Of a DNA stretch of 64,000 nt, positions 19,059 through 28,295 are shown in pieces. This DNA is from Pseudoduganella rivuli. GTDB lineage: Bacteria > Pseudomonadota > Gammaproteobacteria > Burkholderiales > Burkholderiaceae_D. Each line of letters opens with the position of its first letter. The stretch's first letter is position 1. The notes beneath the pieces are model-generated. The model had not been told where the DNA came from. It searched no databases and saw nothing but the letters and a program-made list of their open reading frames with translations. A program made the position numbers and the translations under genes. The stretch is from assembly GCF_009674485.1 (NCBI RefSeq), contig NZ_WKJJ01000002.1, positions 434,001 to 498,000 on the forward strand, given 5' to 3'.

Positions 19059-21845
19059 ATGATCTTGCGGCAAGGGCTGGTCCTGCTGTGCTGGTTGCTG
19101 GCGGCGCTGTGCGCGCTGCCGGCGCAGGCGCAGGACAAGATCACGCTGCAACTGAAGCACACGCACCAGTTCCAGTTCGCCGGCTATTACGCGGCAGTGG
19201 AAAAAGGCTACTACCGCGAAGCGGGACTGGACGTGCAAATCCTGGAAGGCGCGGACGGCAACGAGCCGGAACGCGCCGTGCTGGCCGGCACCGCGCAATA
19301 TGGCGTCGGCAGCAGCAGCCTGCTGCTGGCGCGCCTGGCCGGCAAGCCGGTGGTGGTGCTGGGCGTGGTATTCCAGCATTCACCGTATGCGCTGATCATG
19401 GCGCAGACCGGCGCCACGCCCGACGTGCATGCGATCGTCGGCAAGCGCGTGATGATCGGCTCGTTGACGGACGAGCTGACGCAGGCCGACGAAATCATGG
19501 CGTACCTGAAGAAGGAAGGCATTTCTCCCGCCAACCTGATCCGGGTCGAACATACGTACAATCCGGACGACCTGGTCAAAGGCCGCATCGATGCGATGTC
19601 CGTGTACGTGACCAACGAACCGGATTACCTGGACCGCATCGGCTTCCCCTACGATATCTACAGCCCGCGCAACGCGGGCATTGATTTTTATGGCGACAAC
19701 CTGTTCACCAGCGAACAGGAAATCAAGCAGCACCCGGAGCGCGTCAAGGCATTCCGGGCGGCCAGCATGCGGGGCTGGCAATACGCGATGAGCCACCAGG
19801 ATGAAATCGCGGACCTGATCCTGAACAAATATTCGCGCCGTAACGACCGCCAGCATTTACTGTACGAAGCGCGCGCCATGGTGCCGCTGGTGCAGCCTGT
19901 GTTGGTGGAAATCGGCTACATGAACCCGGAGCGCTGGCAGCATATTGCCGACATTTACGCGGACCTGGGTATGCTGCAGAAAGGCGCGACGTTCGACGGT
20001 TTCCTGTACAACGTGGAGAGCGGGCCCAGCCTGGCCTGGCTGTACCGCGTGCTGGGCGCGGCCAGCGTACTGCTGATCCTGGGCGCGGCGGTGCACTTTT
20101 CGCTGCTGACGCGCGAACGCAACCGCGCGCAGGAAGCCATCCGCAAGGGCGAGGAACGCTTCCGCACCATGTTTGAAGCGGCGCCGCTGGGCATCGCGCT
20201 GATCGATACCCGCACCGGGCAGTTCAGCGACATCAATCCCCGCTACCTGCAAATCGCCGGCCGCACGCTCGATGAAATGAAGGCCAGCACGTGGCGCGAC
20301 CTGAGCCACCCGGAAGACGTGGCGGCCGAGCAGGCGCAAATCGAAGCGATGGCGGCACGCCGCCAGTCGGGCTTCAAGCTGGCCAAGCGCATGCTGCGGC
20401 CGGACGGTTCCGTGGTGTGGGTCGATGCGTCGATTACCGCCTTGCCGGGTGCGGATGCGCGCACGGCGTCCCAGCAGACGCTGCACCTGTGCATGATCGA
20501 AGACATCACGGAAAAGAAACAGACGGAAGCGCTGATCTGGCAGCAGGCGAATTTCGACACGCTGACGCAATTGCCAAATCGCCGCATGTTCCACAACCGG
20601 CTGGAACAAGCCATCATCAAGAGCCGCCGCGACGGCAACCGCATTGCCATCCTGTTCATCGACCTTGACCACTTCAAGGAAGTCAACGATACGCTGGGCC
20701 ACCACCAGGGCGATATCCTGCTGGTCGACGCGGCGCGCCGCATCGGCGCCTGCGTGCGCGAATCCGATACCGTGTCGCGCCTGGGCGGCGACGAGTTCAC
20801 CGTGATCCTCGGTGAACTGTCGGACATCGGCCGCGTGGAAACCATTGCGCAAAACATCATCGACAGCCTGCGCGCGCCGTTCCAGCTGGGACAGGAACAA
20901 GCGTTCGTGTCGGCCTCGGTCGGCATCACGCTGTATCCGGATGACGCCAGCTCTGTCGACGATTTGCTGAAACACGCGGACCAGGCCATGTATGCAGCCA
21001 AGGACGCGGGCCGCAACCGCTTCAGTTACTTCACGCCGGCGCTGCAGGTGGCGGCGCTGAACCGCATGCGCCTGACCAACGATTTGCGCGGCGCCGTCAA
21101 GGCCGGGCAGATGGAGCTGTATTTCCAGCCCATTGTGCATTTGCGCACGGGCCGCATCCACAAGGCGGAAGCGCTGGTGCGGTGGCGCCATCCGCTGCGC
21201 GGCATGGTCAGCCCGCTGGAATTCATCCCGCTGGCGGAAGCGTCCGGCTTGATCCACGAAATCGGCGAATGGGTATTCCAGGAATCCGCGCGCTGGATCC
21301 AGCGCTGGCGCGCGGAAATCCACCCGGAATTCCAGGTCAGCGTGAACCAGTCGCCGCTGGAATTCCAGCGCGAAGGCGGTTACGAAGGGTGGATGCGGCT
21401 GCTGACGGAACTGGGCTTGCCGGGGCAATCGGTGGTGATTGAAATCACGGAAGGCTTGCTGCTCGATGCGTCCAATGCCGTCACGAAGAAACTGCTGCAA
21501 TTGCGCGACGGCGGCATCCAGGTCGCGCTGGACGACTTCGGCACCGGCTATTCGTCGCTGTCGTACCTGAAGAAATTCGATATCGATTACCTGAAAATCG
21601 ACCGCAGTTTTACCCGCAACCTGGCGCCCGATTCGTCCGACATGGCGCTGTCGGACGCGATCATCGTCATGGCCCACAAACTGGGCTTGCGCGTGATTGC
21701 GGAAGGTGTGGAAACCCCGGAACAGCGCGATTTGCTGGCGCAGGCAGGGTGCGACTATGGCCAGGGTTACCTGTTCGCCAAACCCATGCCTGCCATCGAG
21801 TTCGACGCCCACCTGCGCGGCCAGCCTCTCTTGAACAACGAATAA
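19059..21845 (+). CDS. THI5/NMT1 sensor - PAS - GGDEF - EAL protein
   Basis: A 928-residue membrane protein. A signal peptide (1-24) leads into a periplasmic solute-binding domain of the NMT1/THI5 type (about 28-325; [26 protein letters not shown]). One transmembrane helix follows near 335-352, then a PAS domain (about 365-485), GGDEF (about 500-655) and EAL (about 670-920). G576-G-D-E-F580 is intact with an RxxD product-inhibition site just upstream (RESD). E704-A-L and downstream DDFGTGYSS and DYLKID motifs are also intact, so both synthesis and breakdown of c-di-GMP are possible. The sensor family usually binds pyrimidines such as thiamin precursors or formylated amines. A GGAG site precedes the ATG; the RCC1 lipoprotein gene ends 9 bases upstream. 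Confidence 0.9.
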   Translation: MILRQGLVLLCWLLAALCALPAQAQDKITLQLKHTHQFQFAGYYAAVEKGYYREAGLDVQILEGADGNEPERAVLAGTAQYGVGSSSLLLARLAGKPVVVLGVVFQHSPYALIMAQTGATPDVHAIVGKRVMIGSLTDELTQADEIMAYLKKEGISPANLIRVEHTYNPDDLVKGRIDAMSVYVTNEPDYLDRIGFPYDIYSPRNAGIDFYGDNLFTSEQEIKQHPERVKAFRAASMRGWQYAMSHQDEIADLILNKYSRRNDRQHLLYEARAMVPLVQPVLVEIGYMNPERWQHIADIYADLGMLQKGATFDGFLYNVESGPSLAWLYRVLGAASVLLILGAAVHFSLLTRERNRAQEAIRKGEERFRTMFEAAPLGIALIDTRTGQFSDINPRYLQIAGRTLDEMKASTWRDLSHPEDVAAEQAQIEAMAARRQSGFKLAKRMLRPDGSVVWVDASITALPGADARTASQQTLHLCMIEDITEKKQTEALIWQQANFDTLTQLPNRRMFHNRLEQAIIKSRRDGNRIAILFIDLDHFKEVNDTLGHHQGDILLVDAARRIGACVRESDTVSRLGGDEFTVILGELSDIGRVETIAQNIIDSLRAPFQLGQEQAFVSASVGITLYPDDASSVDDLLKHADQAMYAAKDAGRNRFSYFTPALQVAALNRMRLTNDLRGAVKAGQMELYFQPIVHLRTGRIHKAEALVRWRHPLRGMVSPLEFIPLAEASGLIHEIGEWVFQESARWIQRWRAEIHPEFQVSVNQSPLEFQREGGYEGWMRLLTELGLPGQSVVIEITEGLLLDASNAVTKKLLQLRDGGIQVALDDFGTGYSSLSYLKKFDIDYLKIDRSFTRNLAPDSSDMALSDAIIVMAHKLGLRVIAEGVETPEQRDLLAQAGCDYGQGYLFAKPMPAIEFDAHLRGQPLLNNE

Positions 21846-21893
21846 CGCATCCCCTCCGGAACGGGGATAATAGCGTCTTGGCTATCTTGTTTG

Positions 21894-21930
21894 ATAGTCA
21901 AAGCCAATTGAAACCATTGGAACAATCAAT
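21894..21930 (+). promoter_or_regulatory. OxyR binding site upstream of ahpC
   Basis: Four half-sites ATAG, CAAT, ATTG and CAAT occur with exactly 7 bases between each (21894-21897, 21905-21908, 21916-21919, 21927-21930). This reproduces the spacing of the OxyR consensus ATAG-N7-CTAT-N7-ATAG-N7-CTAT. It abuts the predicted -35 element of ahpC, the position expected for activation. Confidence 0.75.
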
Positions 21931-21959
21931 TTTTCAAATGGCTGACTAACCTTTAGACT
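21931..21959 (+). promoter_or_regulatory. ahpC promoter
   Basis: TTTTCA (21931-21936), 17 bases, then TAGACT (21954-21959) make a weak sigma-70 promoter directly beside the OxyR site, as expected for an OxyR-activated gene. Confidence 0.5.
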
Positions 21960-21997
21960 GACGTCTCATTGATAACAAACCTCACGAGGAAACCACA

Positions 21998-22561
21998 ATG
22001 TCGCTGATTAACACCCAGATCAAACCATTCAAGGCCACCGCTTATCACAACGGCAAATTCGTTGACCTGACCGAAGCGTCCCTGAAAGGCAAATGGTCGG
22101 TATTCGTGTTCTACCCGGCCGACTTCACCTTCGTTTGCCCAACCGAACTGGAAGACCTGGCCAACAACCACGCTGAATTCCAGAAACTGGGCGTGGACGT
22201 GTACGGCATCTCGACCGACACCCACTTCGCCCACAAAGCATGGCACGACACGTCGGACGCCATCAAGAAAGTGCAATACCCACTGATCGGCGACCCAACC
22301 GGCCTGCTGTCCCGCAACTTCGAAGTGATGATCGAAGAAGAAGGCCTGGCACTGCGCGGCACCTTCGTCATCAATCCGGAAGGCTTCATCAAAGTGATGG
22401 AAGTGCATGACAACGGCATCGGCCGCGACGCATCGGAACTGCTGCGTAAAGTCAAAGCCGCTAAATACGTTGCCGAGCACCCAGGCCAGGTGTGCCCAGC
22501 CAAGTGGACCGAAGGCGCCGCTACGCTGACCCCATCGCTGGACCTGGTTGGCAAGATCTAA
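21998..22561 (+). CDS. ahpC: alkyl hydroperoxide reductase subunit C
   Basis: A 187-residue typical 2-Cys peroxiredoxin. The peroxidatic Cys47 lies in FTFVCPTE and the resolving Cys166 in GQVCPAKW. The GGxG-type [13 protein letters not shown] region and C-terminal extension match AhpC1-class enzymes. It reduces hydrogen peroxide, organic peroxides and peroxynitrite in the cytoplasm and is re-reduced by AhpF, encoded next. An OxyR site and promoter precede it. A GC-rich hairpin after the stop probably raises ahpC mRNA relative to ahpF. Confidence 0.95.
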   Translation: MSLINTQIKPFKATAYHNGKFVDLTEASLKGKWSVFVFYPADFTFVCPTELEDLANNHAEFQKLGVDVYGISTDTHFAHKAWHDTSDAIKKVQYPLIGDPTGLLSRNFEVMIEEEGLALRGTFVINPEGFIKVMEVHDNGIGRDASELLRKVKAAKYVAEHPGQVCPAKWTEGAATLTPSLDLVGKI

Positions 22562-22577
22562 GCAATACGCTTCATTA

Positions 22578-22602
22578 CGGCGCCGGGCCCGGCCCGGCGC
22601 CG
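22578..22602 (+). other. hairpin between ahpC and ahpF
   Basis: A perfect 11-bp GC stem, CGGCGCCGGGC / GCCCGGCGCCG, has a 3-base loop and no T run. It is likely an mRNA 3' stabiliser or partial attenuator giving more AhpC than AhpF. Confidence 0.55.
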
Positions 22603-22625
22603 CTTCAACAAAAAGGAAAAATGTC

Positions 22626-24212
22626 ATGTTGGATGCAAATCTCAAAACCCAGTTGAAAGCCTATTTGGAAAAGGTCGTGCAGCCGATTGAGATCGTTGCA
22701 TCGCTCGACGATTCCGATAAGGCCCGCGAAATGCAGGCGCTGCTCACCGATATCATCGGTTTGAGCGACAAGATCACCCTGGTGGAACACAAGGGCAGTG
22801 CCGCCGTGCGCACGCCATCGTTCGCCATTACCCGCCCCGGGACCGATATCGCCGTGACCTTTGCCGGCATCCCGATGGGCCATGAATTCACGTCGCTGGT
22901 GCTGGCGCTGCTGCAAGTGGGCGGCCACACCATCAAGTTCGACGAAGCCGTGATCGAACAGATCCGCAACCTCGAAGGCGACTACAACTTCGAAACGTAT
23001 ATTTCGCTGTCGTGCCACAACTGCCCGGAAGTGGTGCAGGCGCTGAACGCGATGGCCGTCATCAATCCGCGCATCAAGGTCACCGCCATCGATGGCGCGG
23101 TGTTCCCGAAAGAAGTGGAAGAGCGCCAGATCATGGCCGTGCCGATGATGTTCCTGAACGGCCAGCACTTCGGCCAGGGCCGCACCAGCGTGGAAGAAAT
23201 CCTCGCCAAGCTCGATACCAATGCCGGCGCCCGCGCCGCGGAGGAATTGAACAAGAAAGACGTGTTCGACGTGCTGATCGTCGGCGGCGGTCCTGCCGGC
23301 GCGGCAGCGGCGATCTACGCGGCCCGCAAAGGCATCAAGACCGGCGTGCTGGCCGAGCGCTTCGGCGGCCAGGTGCTCGATACGCTGGCGATTGAAAACT
23401 TCATCTCCGTGACGGAAACCGACGGGCCGAAATTCGCGGTGGCGCTGGAACAGCACGTCAAGCAGTATGAAGTCGACATCATGAACACGCAGCGTGCATC
23501 CGAACTGGTGCCGGGCAAGCTGATTGAAATCAAGACCGCCACCGGCGCCACGCTGAAGAGCAAGTCCGTGATCCTGGCGACCGGTGCGCGCTGGCGTGAA
23601 ATCAACGTGCCGGGCGAGAAGGAATACCGCAACCACGGCGTGGCGTACTGCCCGCACTGCGACGGCCCGCTGTTCAAGGGCAAGCGCGTGGCCGTGATTG
23701 GCGGCGGCAACTCCGGCGTGGAAGCGGCAATCGACCTGGCCGGCCTGGTGCAGCACGTGACCCTGATCGAGTTCGGTGCGGAATTGCGTGCGGACGCCGT
23801 GTTGCAGCGCAAGCTGCGCAGCCTGCCGAACGTGAAAGTCATCGTATCGGCGCAAACCACGGAAATCCTCGGCGACGGCAAGAAAGTGGTGGGCTTGACG
23901 TACACCGACCGCACCACCAATGCATCACACCAGGTGGACCTGGAAGGCGTGTTCGTGCAAATCGGCCTGGTGCCGAACACGGAGTGGCTGAAAGGAACGG
24001 TCGCCCTGTCGCGCCACGGTGAAATCGAAGTGGATGCGCGTGGCCAGACTTCGGTGCCGGGCGTGTTTGCCGCCGGCGACGTGACGACCGTGCCGTACAA
24101 GCAAATCATCATCGCCACCGGCGAAGGAGCGAAGGCGGCGCTGTCGGCCTTCGATCACCTGATCCGCTCCAGTGACGAGGTGGAAGAAGCGGCGGTCGCG
24201 GTCGCCGCCTGA
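22626..24212 (+). CDS. ahpF: alkyl hydroperoxide reductase subunit F
   Basis: A 528-residue flavoprotein disulfide reductase. The N-terminal tandem thioredoxin-fold domain has C130-HN-C133 ([10 protein letters not shown]). The FAD-binding motif is [18 protein letters not shown], the thioredoxin-reductase-like active site is C342-PH-C345 ([11 protein letters not shown]), and the NAD(P)H motif is [12 protein letters not shown]. It passes electrons from NADH through FAD and both Cys pairs to AhpC. The start at 22626 has an AAGGAAAAA ribosome site and matches the usual AhpF N-terminus. Its stop lies one base from the end of the convergent AI-2E family gene. Confidence 0.95.
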   Translation: MLDANLKTQLKAYLEKVVQPIEIVASLDDSDKAREMQALLTDIIGLSDKITLVEHKGSAAVRTPSFAITRPGTDIAVTFAGIPMGHEFTSLVLALLQVGGHTIKFDEAVIEQIRNLEGDYNFETYISLSCHNCPEVVQALNAMAVINPRIKVTAIDGAVFPKEVEERQIMAVPMMFLNGQHFGQGRTSVEEILAKLDTNAGARAAEELNKKDVFDVLIVGGGPAGAAAAIYAARKGIKTGVLAERFGGQVLDTLAIENFISVTETDGPKFAVALEQHVKQYEVDIMNTQRASELVPGKLIEIKTATGATLKSKSVILATGARWREINVPGEKEYRNHGVAYCPHCDGPLFKGKRVAVIGGGNSGVEAAIDLAGLVQHVTLIEFGAELRADAVLQRKLRSLPNVKVIVSAQTTEILGDGKKVVGLTYTDRTTNASHQVDLEGVFVQIGLVPNTEWLKGTVALSRHGEIEVDARGQTSVPGVFAAGDVTTVPYKQIIIATGEGAKAALSAFDHLIRSSDEVEEAAVAVAA

Positions 24213-24213
24213 T

Positions 24214-25386
24214 TCACACCACCAAATCCGCGCTGGCCTGTTTTTCCCTGAGCGCCCGGGCATTCCGATGCCGGGCGCGCAGGCGCGGATTGGTGACCAG
24301 CCGGCCGATGGTTTCTCCCACCACCATCACCACGCCCATCAGCGGCAGCACCAGCATCAGCCCCGCCACGCCGGCCACGGCGCCGCCGATAAAAATCATC
24401 AGCACGGTAATCAACGGATGCATGTGCAGGCTGCGGCCCAGGGTCAGCGGCATGAACACGAAATCGTCCAGCAGGCGCACCAGGATGAATACGCCGATGG
24501 CGCTGTACGCGACCAGCGGATCGCCCGCCGCATCGGTGGATGCCACCATCACCACCATGATGCAGCCGACAATGGAACCGACATACGGCACCCATGCCAG
24601 CAGTGCGGAAATCAAGCCCAACACCACCGGCGACGACACGCCGATTGCCCACAGACCGAACGCCAGCACGGCCGTATCGAGCACGGTCAGCCACGCCAGG
24701 CCCTGGAAATAGCGGTGTGCCGTCTGGTCCACTTCATGCAGCAGGCACAGCGTACGTTCAAAGAACGCATTCGGCACGGCGCGCGCGAGGAATTTCTTGA
24801 ACAGGTGGCCGTCGCGCAGGAAAAAGAAAGTCAGGAACGGCGCCAGCAACAGCGCGGGCAGCCAGCCCGCCAGCGAGACAACGAAGCCCGTCAAATGGCT
24901 TTGCACGAAGTCTTCCGTGTACGCTGTGAACTGCGTATTGATGATCTGGCTTAAGTGGATGTCATGCAGGATGGGGAATTGCTGTTCCAGCCCCAGCAGC
25001 AGCGACCGCACAAACGACAGGCCCCCTTGCAGGTAGCGGCCCATCATGTCCTGCCACGACTCGGCGGGCGCCGACGTCCAGCTGATGCCGGCCAGCACCG
25101 GCAATGCCACCGCCAGTAAAAAGCTGCCGCCCACCACCAGCGCCGCCACGTTGCGGTCCATGCCCATGCGCAGCAAGCGCTGCATGGGCGGCATCAGCAG
25201 GTAATACAAAATGATCGCCAGCAGGAAGGGAATCGCCAGCCACAGCATGTGTTGCGTCACCAGCAGCAGCAAACATGTGGTGGCGATGATGCCGGTCCAG
25301 ACCAGCGGGCCGGCGGCTTCCTCGTGGTTGACGGGCGCCAGCCGGCGCTGGGCGCCGCCGGGCAGGCGGATGTGGTCGATTTTCAT
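24214..25386 (-). CDS. AI-2E family transporter
   Basis: A 390-residue polytopic membrane protein with about eight transmembrane segments and the AI-2E/PerM pattern: an N-terminal helix pair, a soluble loop (SAPAESWQDMMGRYLQGG...), and a conserved C-terminal block with PYVGSIVGCIMVV and MHPLITVLMIFIGG. Members include autoinducer-2 exporter TqsA and sodium/proton antiporters, so the substrate is open. The start at 25386 (MKIDHIRLPGG) overlaps nothing and lies 4 bases after the end of the cyclic-nucleotide-binding gene upstream. The two are likely cotranscribed. Confidence 0.85.
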   Translation of the reverse strand: MKIDHIRLPGGAQRRLAPVNHEEAAGPLVWTGIIATTCLLLLVTQHMLWLAIPFLLAIILYYLLMPPMQRLLRMGMDRNVAALVVGGSFLLAVALPVLAGISWTSAPAESWQDMMGRYLQGGLSFVRSLLLGLEQQFPILHDIHLSQIINTQFTAYTEDFVQSHLTGFVVSLAGWLPALLLAPFLTFFFLRDGHLFKKFLARAVPNAFFERTLCLLHEVDQTAHRYFQGLAWLTVLDTAVLAFGLWAIGVSSPVVLGLISALLAWVPYVGSIVGCIMVVMVASTDAAGDPLVAYSAIGVFILVRLLDDFVFMPLTLGRSLHMHPLITVLMIFIGGAVAGVAGLMLVLPLMGVVMVVGETIGRLVTNPRLRARHRNARALREKQASADLVV

Positions 25387-25390
25387 GGCC

Positions 25391-25870
25391 TTACAGCGCC
25401 TCGAACTGCGGTTTGCCGGCCATCCATTCGCGCAAGCGGTGGCCGATATGGCGGGCAAGCGCGAGTGCGATCTTGTAGCCGATCTTCGCATCGGTTTCCA
25501 TCAAGCCCATGAAGTCGGCGCGGAAGAAGACCGCCAGTTCGCAATGGTCCAGCGCGCGGGCTTGCGCATTCCGGGGGGCGTTGTCCAGCAGGGCCAGGTC
25601 GCCAAAGAAGGACCCGGGGCTGATTTCCGCGACGATTTCCACGCCGTCGGCGTGCGCGCGGCTGATGATCACGCGGCCGGACATCACCAGGTACAGCGCC
25701 TGGCCTTCTTCGCCCTCGTCGAAAATGATTTCATCGGTCACATAGCGGCGCTCGTGCATCAAATCGTCGACGATGTTCAACTCCACCGGCGTCAGCGACG
25801 CAAACAGCGCCGATTCCTTCAACCGGTGCAGGCGCGGCGACAGCTTGGGGGATGTGAAAAAACCGAACAT
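25391..25870 (-). CDS. cyclic nucleotide-binding domain protein
   Basis: A single-domain protein of about 159 residues with a Crp-like beta-roll: SLTPVELNIVDDLMHERRYVTDEIIFDEGEEG, here cited by its parts LTPVELNIVDD and IIFDEGEEG. The phosphate-binding cassette is PGSFFGDLALLDNAPRNAQARAL. There is no helix-turn-helix, so it is not a Crp-type regulator itself; it may sense cAMP or c-di-GMP and control a partner. The inner ATG at 25870 has GGAG nine bases upstream and is preferred to the ATG at 25885. It sits immediately upstream of the AI-2E transporter gene in the same direction, so that transporter is a candidate partner. Confidence 0.8.
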   Translation of the reverse strand: MFGFFTSPKLSPRLHRLKESALFASLTPVELNIVDDLMHERRYVTDEIIFDEGEEGQALYLVMSGRVIISRAHADGVEIVAEISPGSFFGDLALLDNAPRNAQARALDHCELAVFFRADFMGLMETDAKIGYKIALALARHIGHRLREWMAGKPQFEAL

Positions 25871-25961
25871 CGGGAGCAGCTCCATGGCGTATCAGGCCCG
25901 GAAAAATCACGGGTACGCATTCGATTTTGACTGATTATTGTCAAGTTGCAAGTGTCGACCG

Positions 25962-26564
25962 TCACAGTTGTATCGTTTGCGCCAGTGGCAAGTCCGGTTC
26001 CACGTGGCTGGTCAGCACGATGCATTGCCGCGCCCGGCGGCCGGGATCGGCCAGTTGCGTGCGCAGGTAGCTTACCGCAGCCGTGTCGAGGCCATTGAAC
26101 GGTTCGTCGATCAGCAAGACCGCAACGGGCAGGGCCAAGGCCAGCGACAGCTGCATTTTCTTGTGCTGGCCCAGCGACAGCGTGGTGACGGGCTGGTCCA
26201 GCACACCATGCAGGCGGAAAGCGTCCAGCTGCGCATTCAATGCGGCGGTATCGGCGCCCGGGTACAGCGCCACGTGCAGGTCGAACATTTCACGCACGGA
26301 CAGCCATGGCAGCGCAGGCGTGTCGCCGCCGCTGTAATGGATCTGGCGGCGGTAATCCAGCGGCTGTTGCGCGCTGTCGATGCCGGCCACGGCAATTGTG
26401 CCTGTGTGCGGTAACAGCGCACCGGCCACCAGCTTCATCAGCGTGGTCTTGCCGGCGCCATTTTCACCGCGCAGCCACGTGATACCGGCCGCCAGTTGCA
26501 GGGAAAACTGGCGGAACAACGGGTGGCCCGCATATTCAAAGTTCAGGTGGTCGATGGCCAGCAT
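25962..26564 (-). CDS. ABC transporter ATP-binding protein
   Basis: A compact 200-residue ATPase. Walker A is GENGAGKTT near residue 35, the signature is LSLGQHKKMQL (a variant of LSGGQ), Walker B is VLLIDEP, and the switch His is in TSHVEPD. The short length and the Walker A context RGENGAGKTTLMKLVAG resemble CcmA-like exporters. Its ATG overlaps the stop of the upstream membrane-protein gene (ATGA), so the two subunits are translationally coupled. The cargo is unknown. Confidence 0.87.
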   Translation of the reverse strand: MLAIDHLNFEYAGHPLFRQFSLQLAAGITWLRGENGAGKTTLMKLVAGALLPHTGTIAVAGIDSAQQPLDYRRQIHYSGGDTPALPWLSVREMFDLHVALYPGADTAALNAQLDAFRLHGVLDQPVTTLSLGQHKKMQLSLALALPVAVLLIDEPFNGLDTAAVSYLRTQLADPGRRARQCIVLTSHVEPDLPLAQTIQL

Positions 26565-27643
26565 CAGAATTCACTTCCTATCGCAGTCAGGATCACAATC
26601 GATAACACCACCAGGACGACACGGCCCCGTGGCGCCAGCGGCAGCGCGACAATGGCGCTGCAGGTGGCCAGCGCCGTGACTTGCCATACGCGTACGGCCG
26701 TCGTCTGGCCTGCCAGCAGCACGTGCAGCGCCAGCACGGCCAGCGCGGGAACCAGGCTGAACCCCCGCGCGCACACGGTCAGCGGCGTGCTGCGCAATGG
26801 CCACGCGGCCAGCATTTCCGCCATCAGGACTGCCTGTTCGCGCACGGCTTTATCGCCCCGATCCGTCAGCAGCACCAGCGCCAGGCTGGCGAGGCCGCCC
26901 AGCGCGGCGGCCGGCGCCATGGGAATCCCGTGGCGCAGCCAGACAGTGGTCGCCGCCAGCGCGATGGCCAGCAACAGGCATTGCTGGACGCCAACCTTGT
27001 TTTCACCGCGCCAGAATGGCAGCCAGAATAGCTTGCGCCACAGCGCCACATAAAGAGGCCGCAGCGGCGTCGGCGCATAGGACGTGGCTGCGCGTGCCGG
27101 CGCCTGGCGCGGCCGGGCAGGGTGCGGCTGCCGCCGGCGCGCCGCCAGCATGGCGGCCGCCACCAGCCATCCCAGCACCAGCGTGCCGACGGTGGCGGCA
27201 ATGGCTTGCGGTTTCACCGGTTGCAGGAAGGCGGGCGAGGTCCAGCACCAGATACCGCACGAAATGGCATAGATCAGCGTGACGGGCCCTGCCAGCATGC
27301 CGGCCACCAGCAGGTCGGCGCGCCAGCCCAGCGCCGGCGGCACGGGCAGCGGCCAGCTCCACGCAATGGCGGCGTGCGGGTGCAGGCGCTGGCGCAGCAG
27401 CCAGGCGGGTGTGGCGATCAACAGTGTCTGTCCGGCCAGCACGGCCAGCATGACGGGCCAGTCGAGCGTGACGGCCAGCATGCCGGGAAAGGCAATCACG
27501 GCGCACAAGCCCAGCAGCACGTTGGAAAACACCAGCAACAGGATTTCAATGGAATTGGTGAGGCTGGCGAGAAAGGCCAGCAAGCCGTGGTGCGCCATGC
27601 GCACGCGGTAACGCAGATAGGGATGCTTGGGCAGCAGGATCAT
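26564..27643 (-). CDS. integral membrane protein, probable ABC transporter permease
   Basis: A protein of about 359 residues with eight to ten hydrophobic segments and a basic loop near residue 175 (AARRRQPHPARPRQAPARAA). I recognise no family signature. Its ATGA overlap with the ABC ATPase gene makes it the likely membrane subunit of that transporter. The start at 27643 (MILLPKHPYLRY) is taken because an in-frame extension to 27790 runs through the tRNA-Asp gene and its terminator. The ribosome site is weak. The promoter is not evident. Confidence 0.65.
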   Translation of the reverse strand: MILLPKHPYLRYRVRMAHHGLLAFLASLTNSIEILLLVFSNVLLGLCAVIAFPGMLAVTLDWPVMLAVLAGQTLLIATPAWLLRQRLHPHAAIAWSWPLPVPPALGWRADLLVAGMLAGPVTLIYAISCGIWCWTSPAFLQPVKPQAIAATVGTLVLGWLVAAAMLAARRRQPHPARPRQAPARAATSYAPTPLRPLYVALWRKLFWLPFWRGENKVGVQQCLLLAIALAATTVWLRHGIPMAPAAALGGLASLALVLLTDRGDKAVREQAVLMAEMLAAWPLRSTPLTVCARGFSLVPALAVLALHVLLAGQTTAVRVWQVTALATCSAIVALPLAPRGRVVLVVLSIVILTAIGSEF

Positions 27644-27654
27644 TGCGCGTACGG

Positions 27655-27686
27655 AAAAAGAAAAAGGCCCGACGAATCGGGCCTTT
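27655..27686 (-). terminator. intrinsic terminator of the tRNA operon
   Basis: On the minus strand a 10-bp stem, AAAGGCCCGA / TCGGGCCTTT, with a 4-base loop is followed by a T-rich run (TTTCTTTTT). It lies 10 bases after the last tRNA. Confidence 0.85.
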
Positions 27687-27695
27687 CTCAGGAAT

Positions 27696-27772
27696 TGGCG
27701 GAGTGGACGGGGCTCGAACCCGCGACCCCCGGCGTGACAGGCCGGTATTCTAACCAACTGAACTACCACTCC
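27696..27772 (-). tRNA. tRNA-Asp(GTC), copy 2
   Basis: A 77-base cloverleaf on the minus strand starts GGAGTGGTAGTTCAG and ends in an encoded CCA. The anticodon loop is CCTGTCACG, the T arm contains GGTTCGAGCC, and the acceptor stem GGAGTGG / CCACTCC is perfect. It is identical to the copy at 27909-27985 and is the last gene of the operon. Confidence 0.97.
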
Positions 27773-27808
27773 ATTTGCGACAAGTCGCAACGTACAACAT
27801 GCTTTAAC

Positions 27809-27884
27809 TGGTGGGCGGTGAGAGGGTCGAACTCCCGACCTAATGCTTGTAAGGCATCCGCTCTACCAACTGAGCTAACCGCCC
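27809..27884 (-). tRNA. tRNA-Val(TAC), copy 2
   Basis: A 76-base cloverleaf on the minus strand starts GGGCGGTTAGCTCAG with encoded CCA. The anticodon loop is CCTTACAAG and the T arm contains AGTTCGACCC. It is identical to the copy at 28024-28099. Confidence 0.97.
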
Positions 27885-27908
27885 GGCTAAAACAACTACT
27901 ACTAAAAC

Positions 27909-27985
27909 TGGCGGAGTGGACGGGGCTCGAACCCGCGACCCCCGGCGTGACAGGCCGGTATTCTAACCAACTGAACTACCACTCC
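27909..27985 (-). tRNA. tRNA-Asp(GTC), copy 1
   Basis: The same 77-base tRNA as at 27696-27772, with anticodon GTC and encoded CCA. It forms the first Val-Asp unit with the tRNA at 28024-28099. Confidence 0.97.
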
Positions 27986-28023
27986 TTGCTTGCGCATCTT
28001 GTCTTCATTTCCGTGTCAGGCGG

Positions 28024-28099
28024 TGGTGGGCGGTGAGAGGGTCGAACTCCCGACCTAATGCTTGTAAGGCATCCGCTCTACCAACTGAGCTAACCGCCC
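28024..28099 (-). tRNA. tRNA-Val(TAC), copy 1
   Basis: The promoter-proximal tRNA of the operon, 76 bases with anticodon TAC and encoded CCA. The leader from the predicted promoter is about 40 bases. Confidence 0.97.
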
Positions 28100-28145
28100 C
28101 GCTTCTAACACTCCAACGTTTGTCATCACGTCTGAAGGAGGCCGA

Positions 28146-28174
28146 ATTATAGACGGGCTTTTTTGGATGTGCAA
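28146..28174 (-). promoter_or_regulatory. promoter of the tRNA operon
   Basis: On the minus strand TTGCAC (28174-28169), exactly 17 bases, then TATAAT (28151-28146). This near-consensus sigma-70 promoter lies upstream of the first tRNA-Val. Confidence 0.85.
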
Positions 28175-28295
28175 GTTTTTTTCTATCGTATCGAATCTGC
28201 GTCAATATTTGCCAGGATACGATTACCTGGCGCGTCATCGCCGTCAGAGGGGGAATCCGTACAATACGTTTCACCCCACGTGCCAGGAGAGTACC

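Noticed and set aside
27644..27790. N-terminal extension of the membrane protein gene to 27790
   Set aside because: The extension translates the tRNA-Asp gene and the operon terminator; the real start is at 27643.
27122..28036. Plus-strand frame across the tRNA region with a repeated WTGLEPATPGVTGRYSNQ segment
   Set aside because: The repeat is the two tRNA-Asp genes read as protein, a common annotation artefact.
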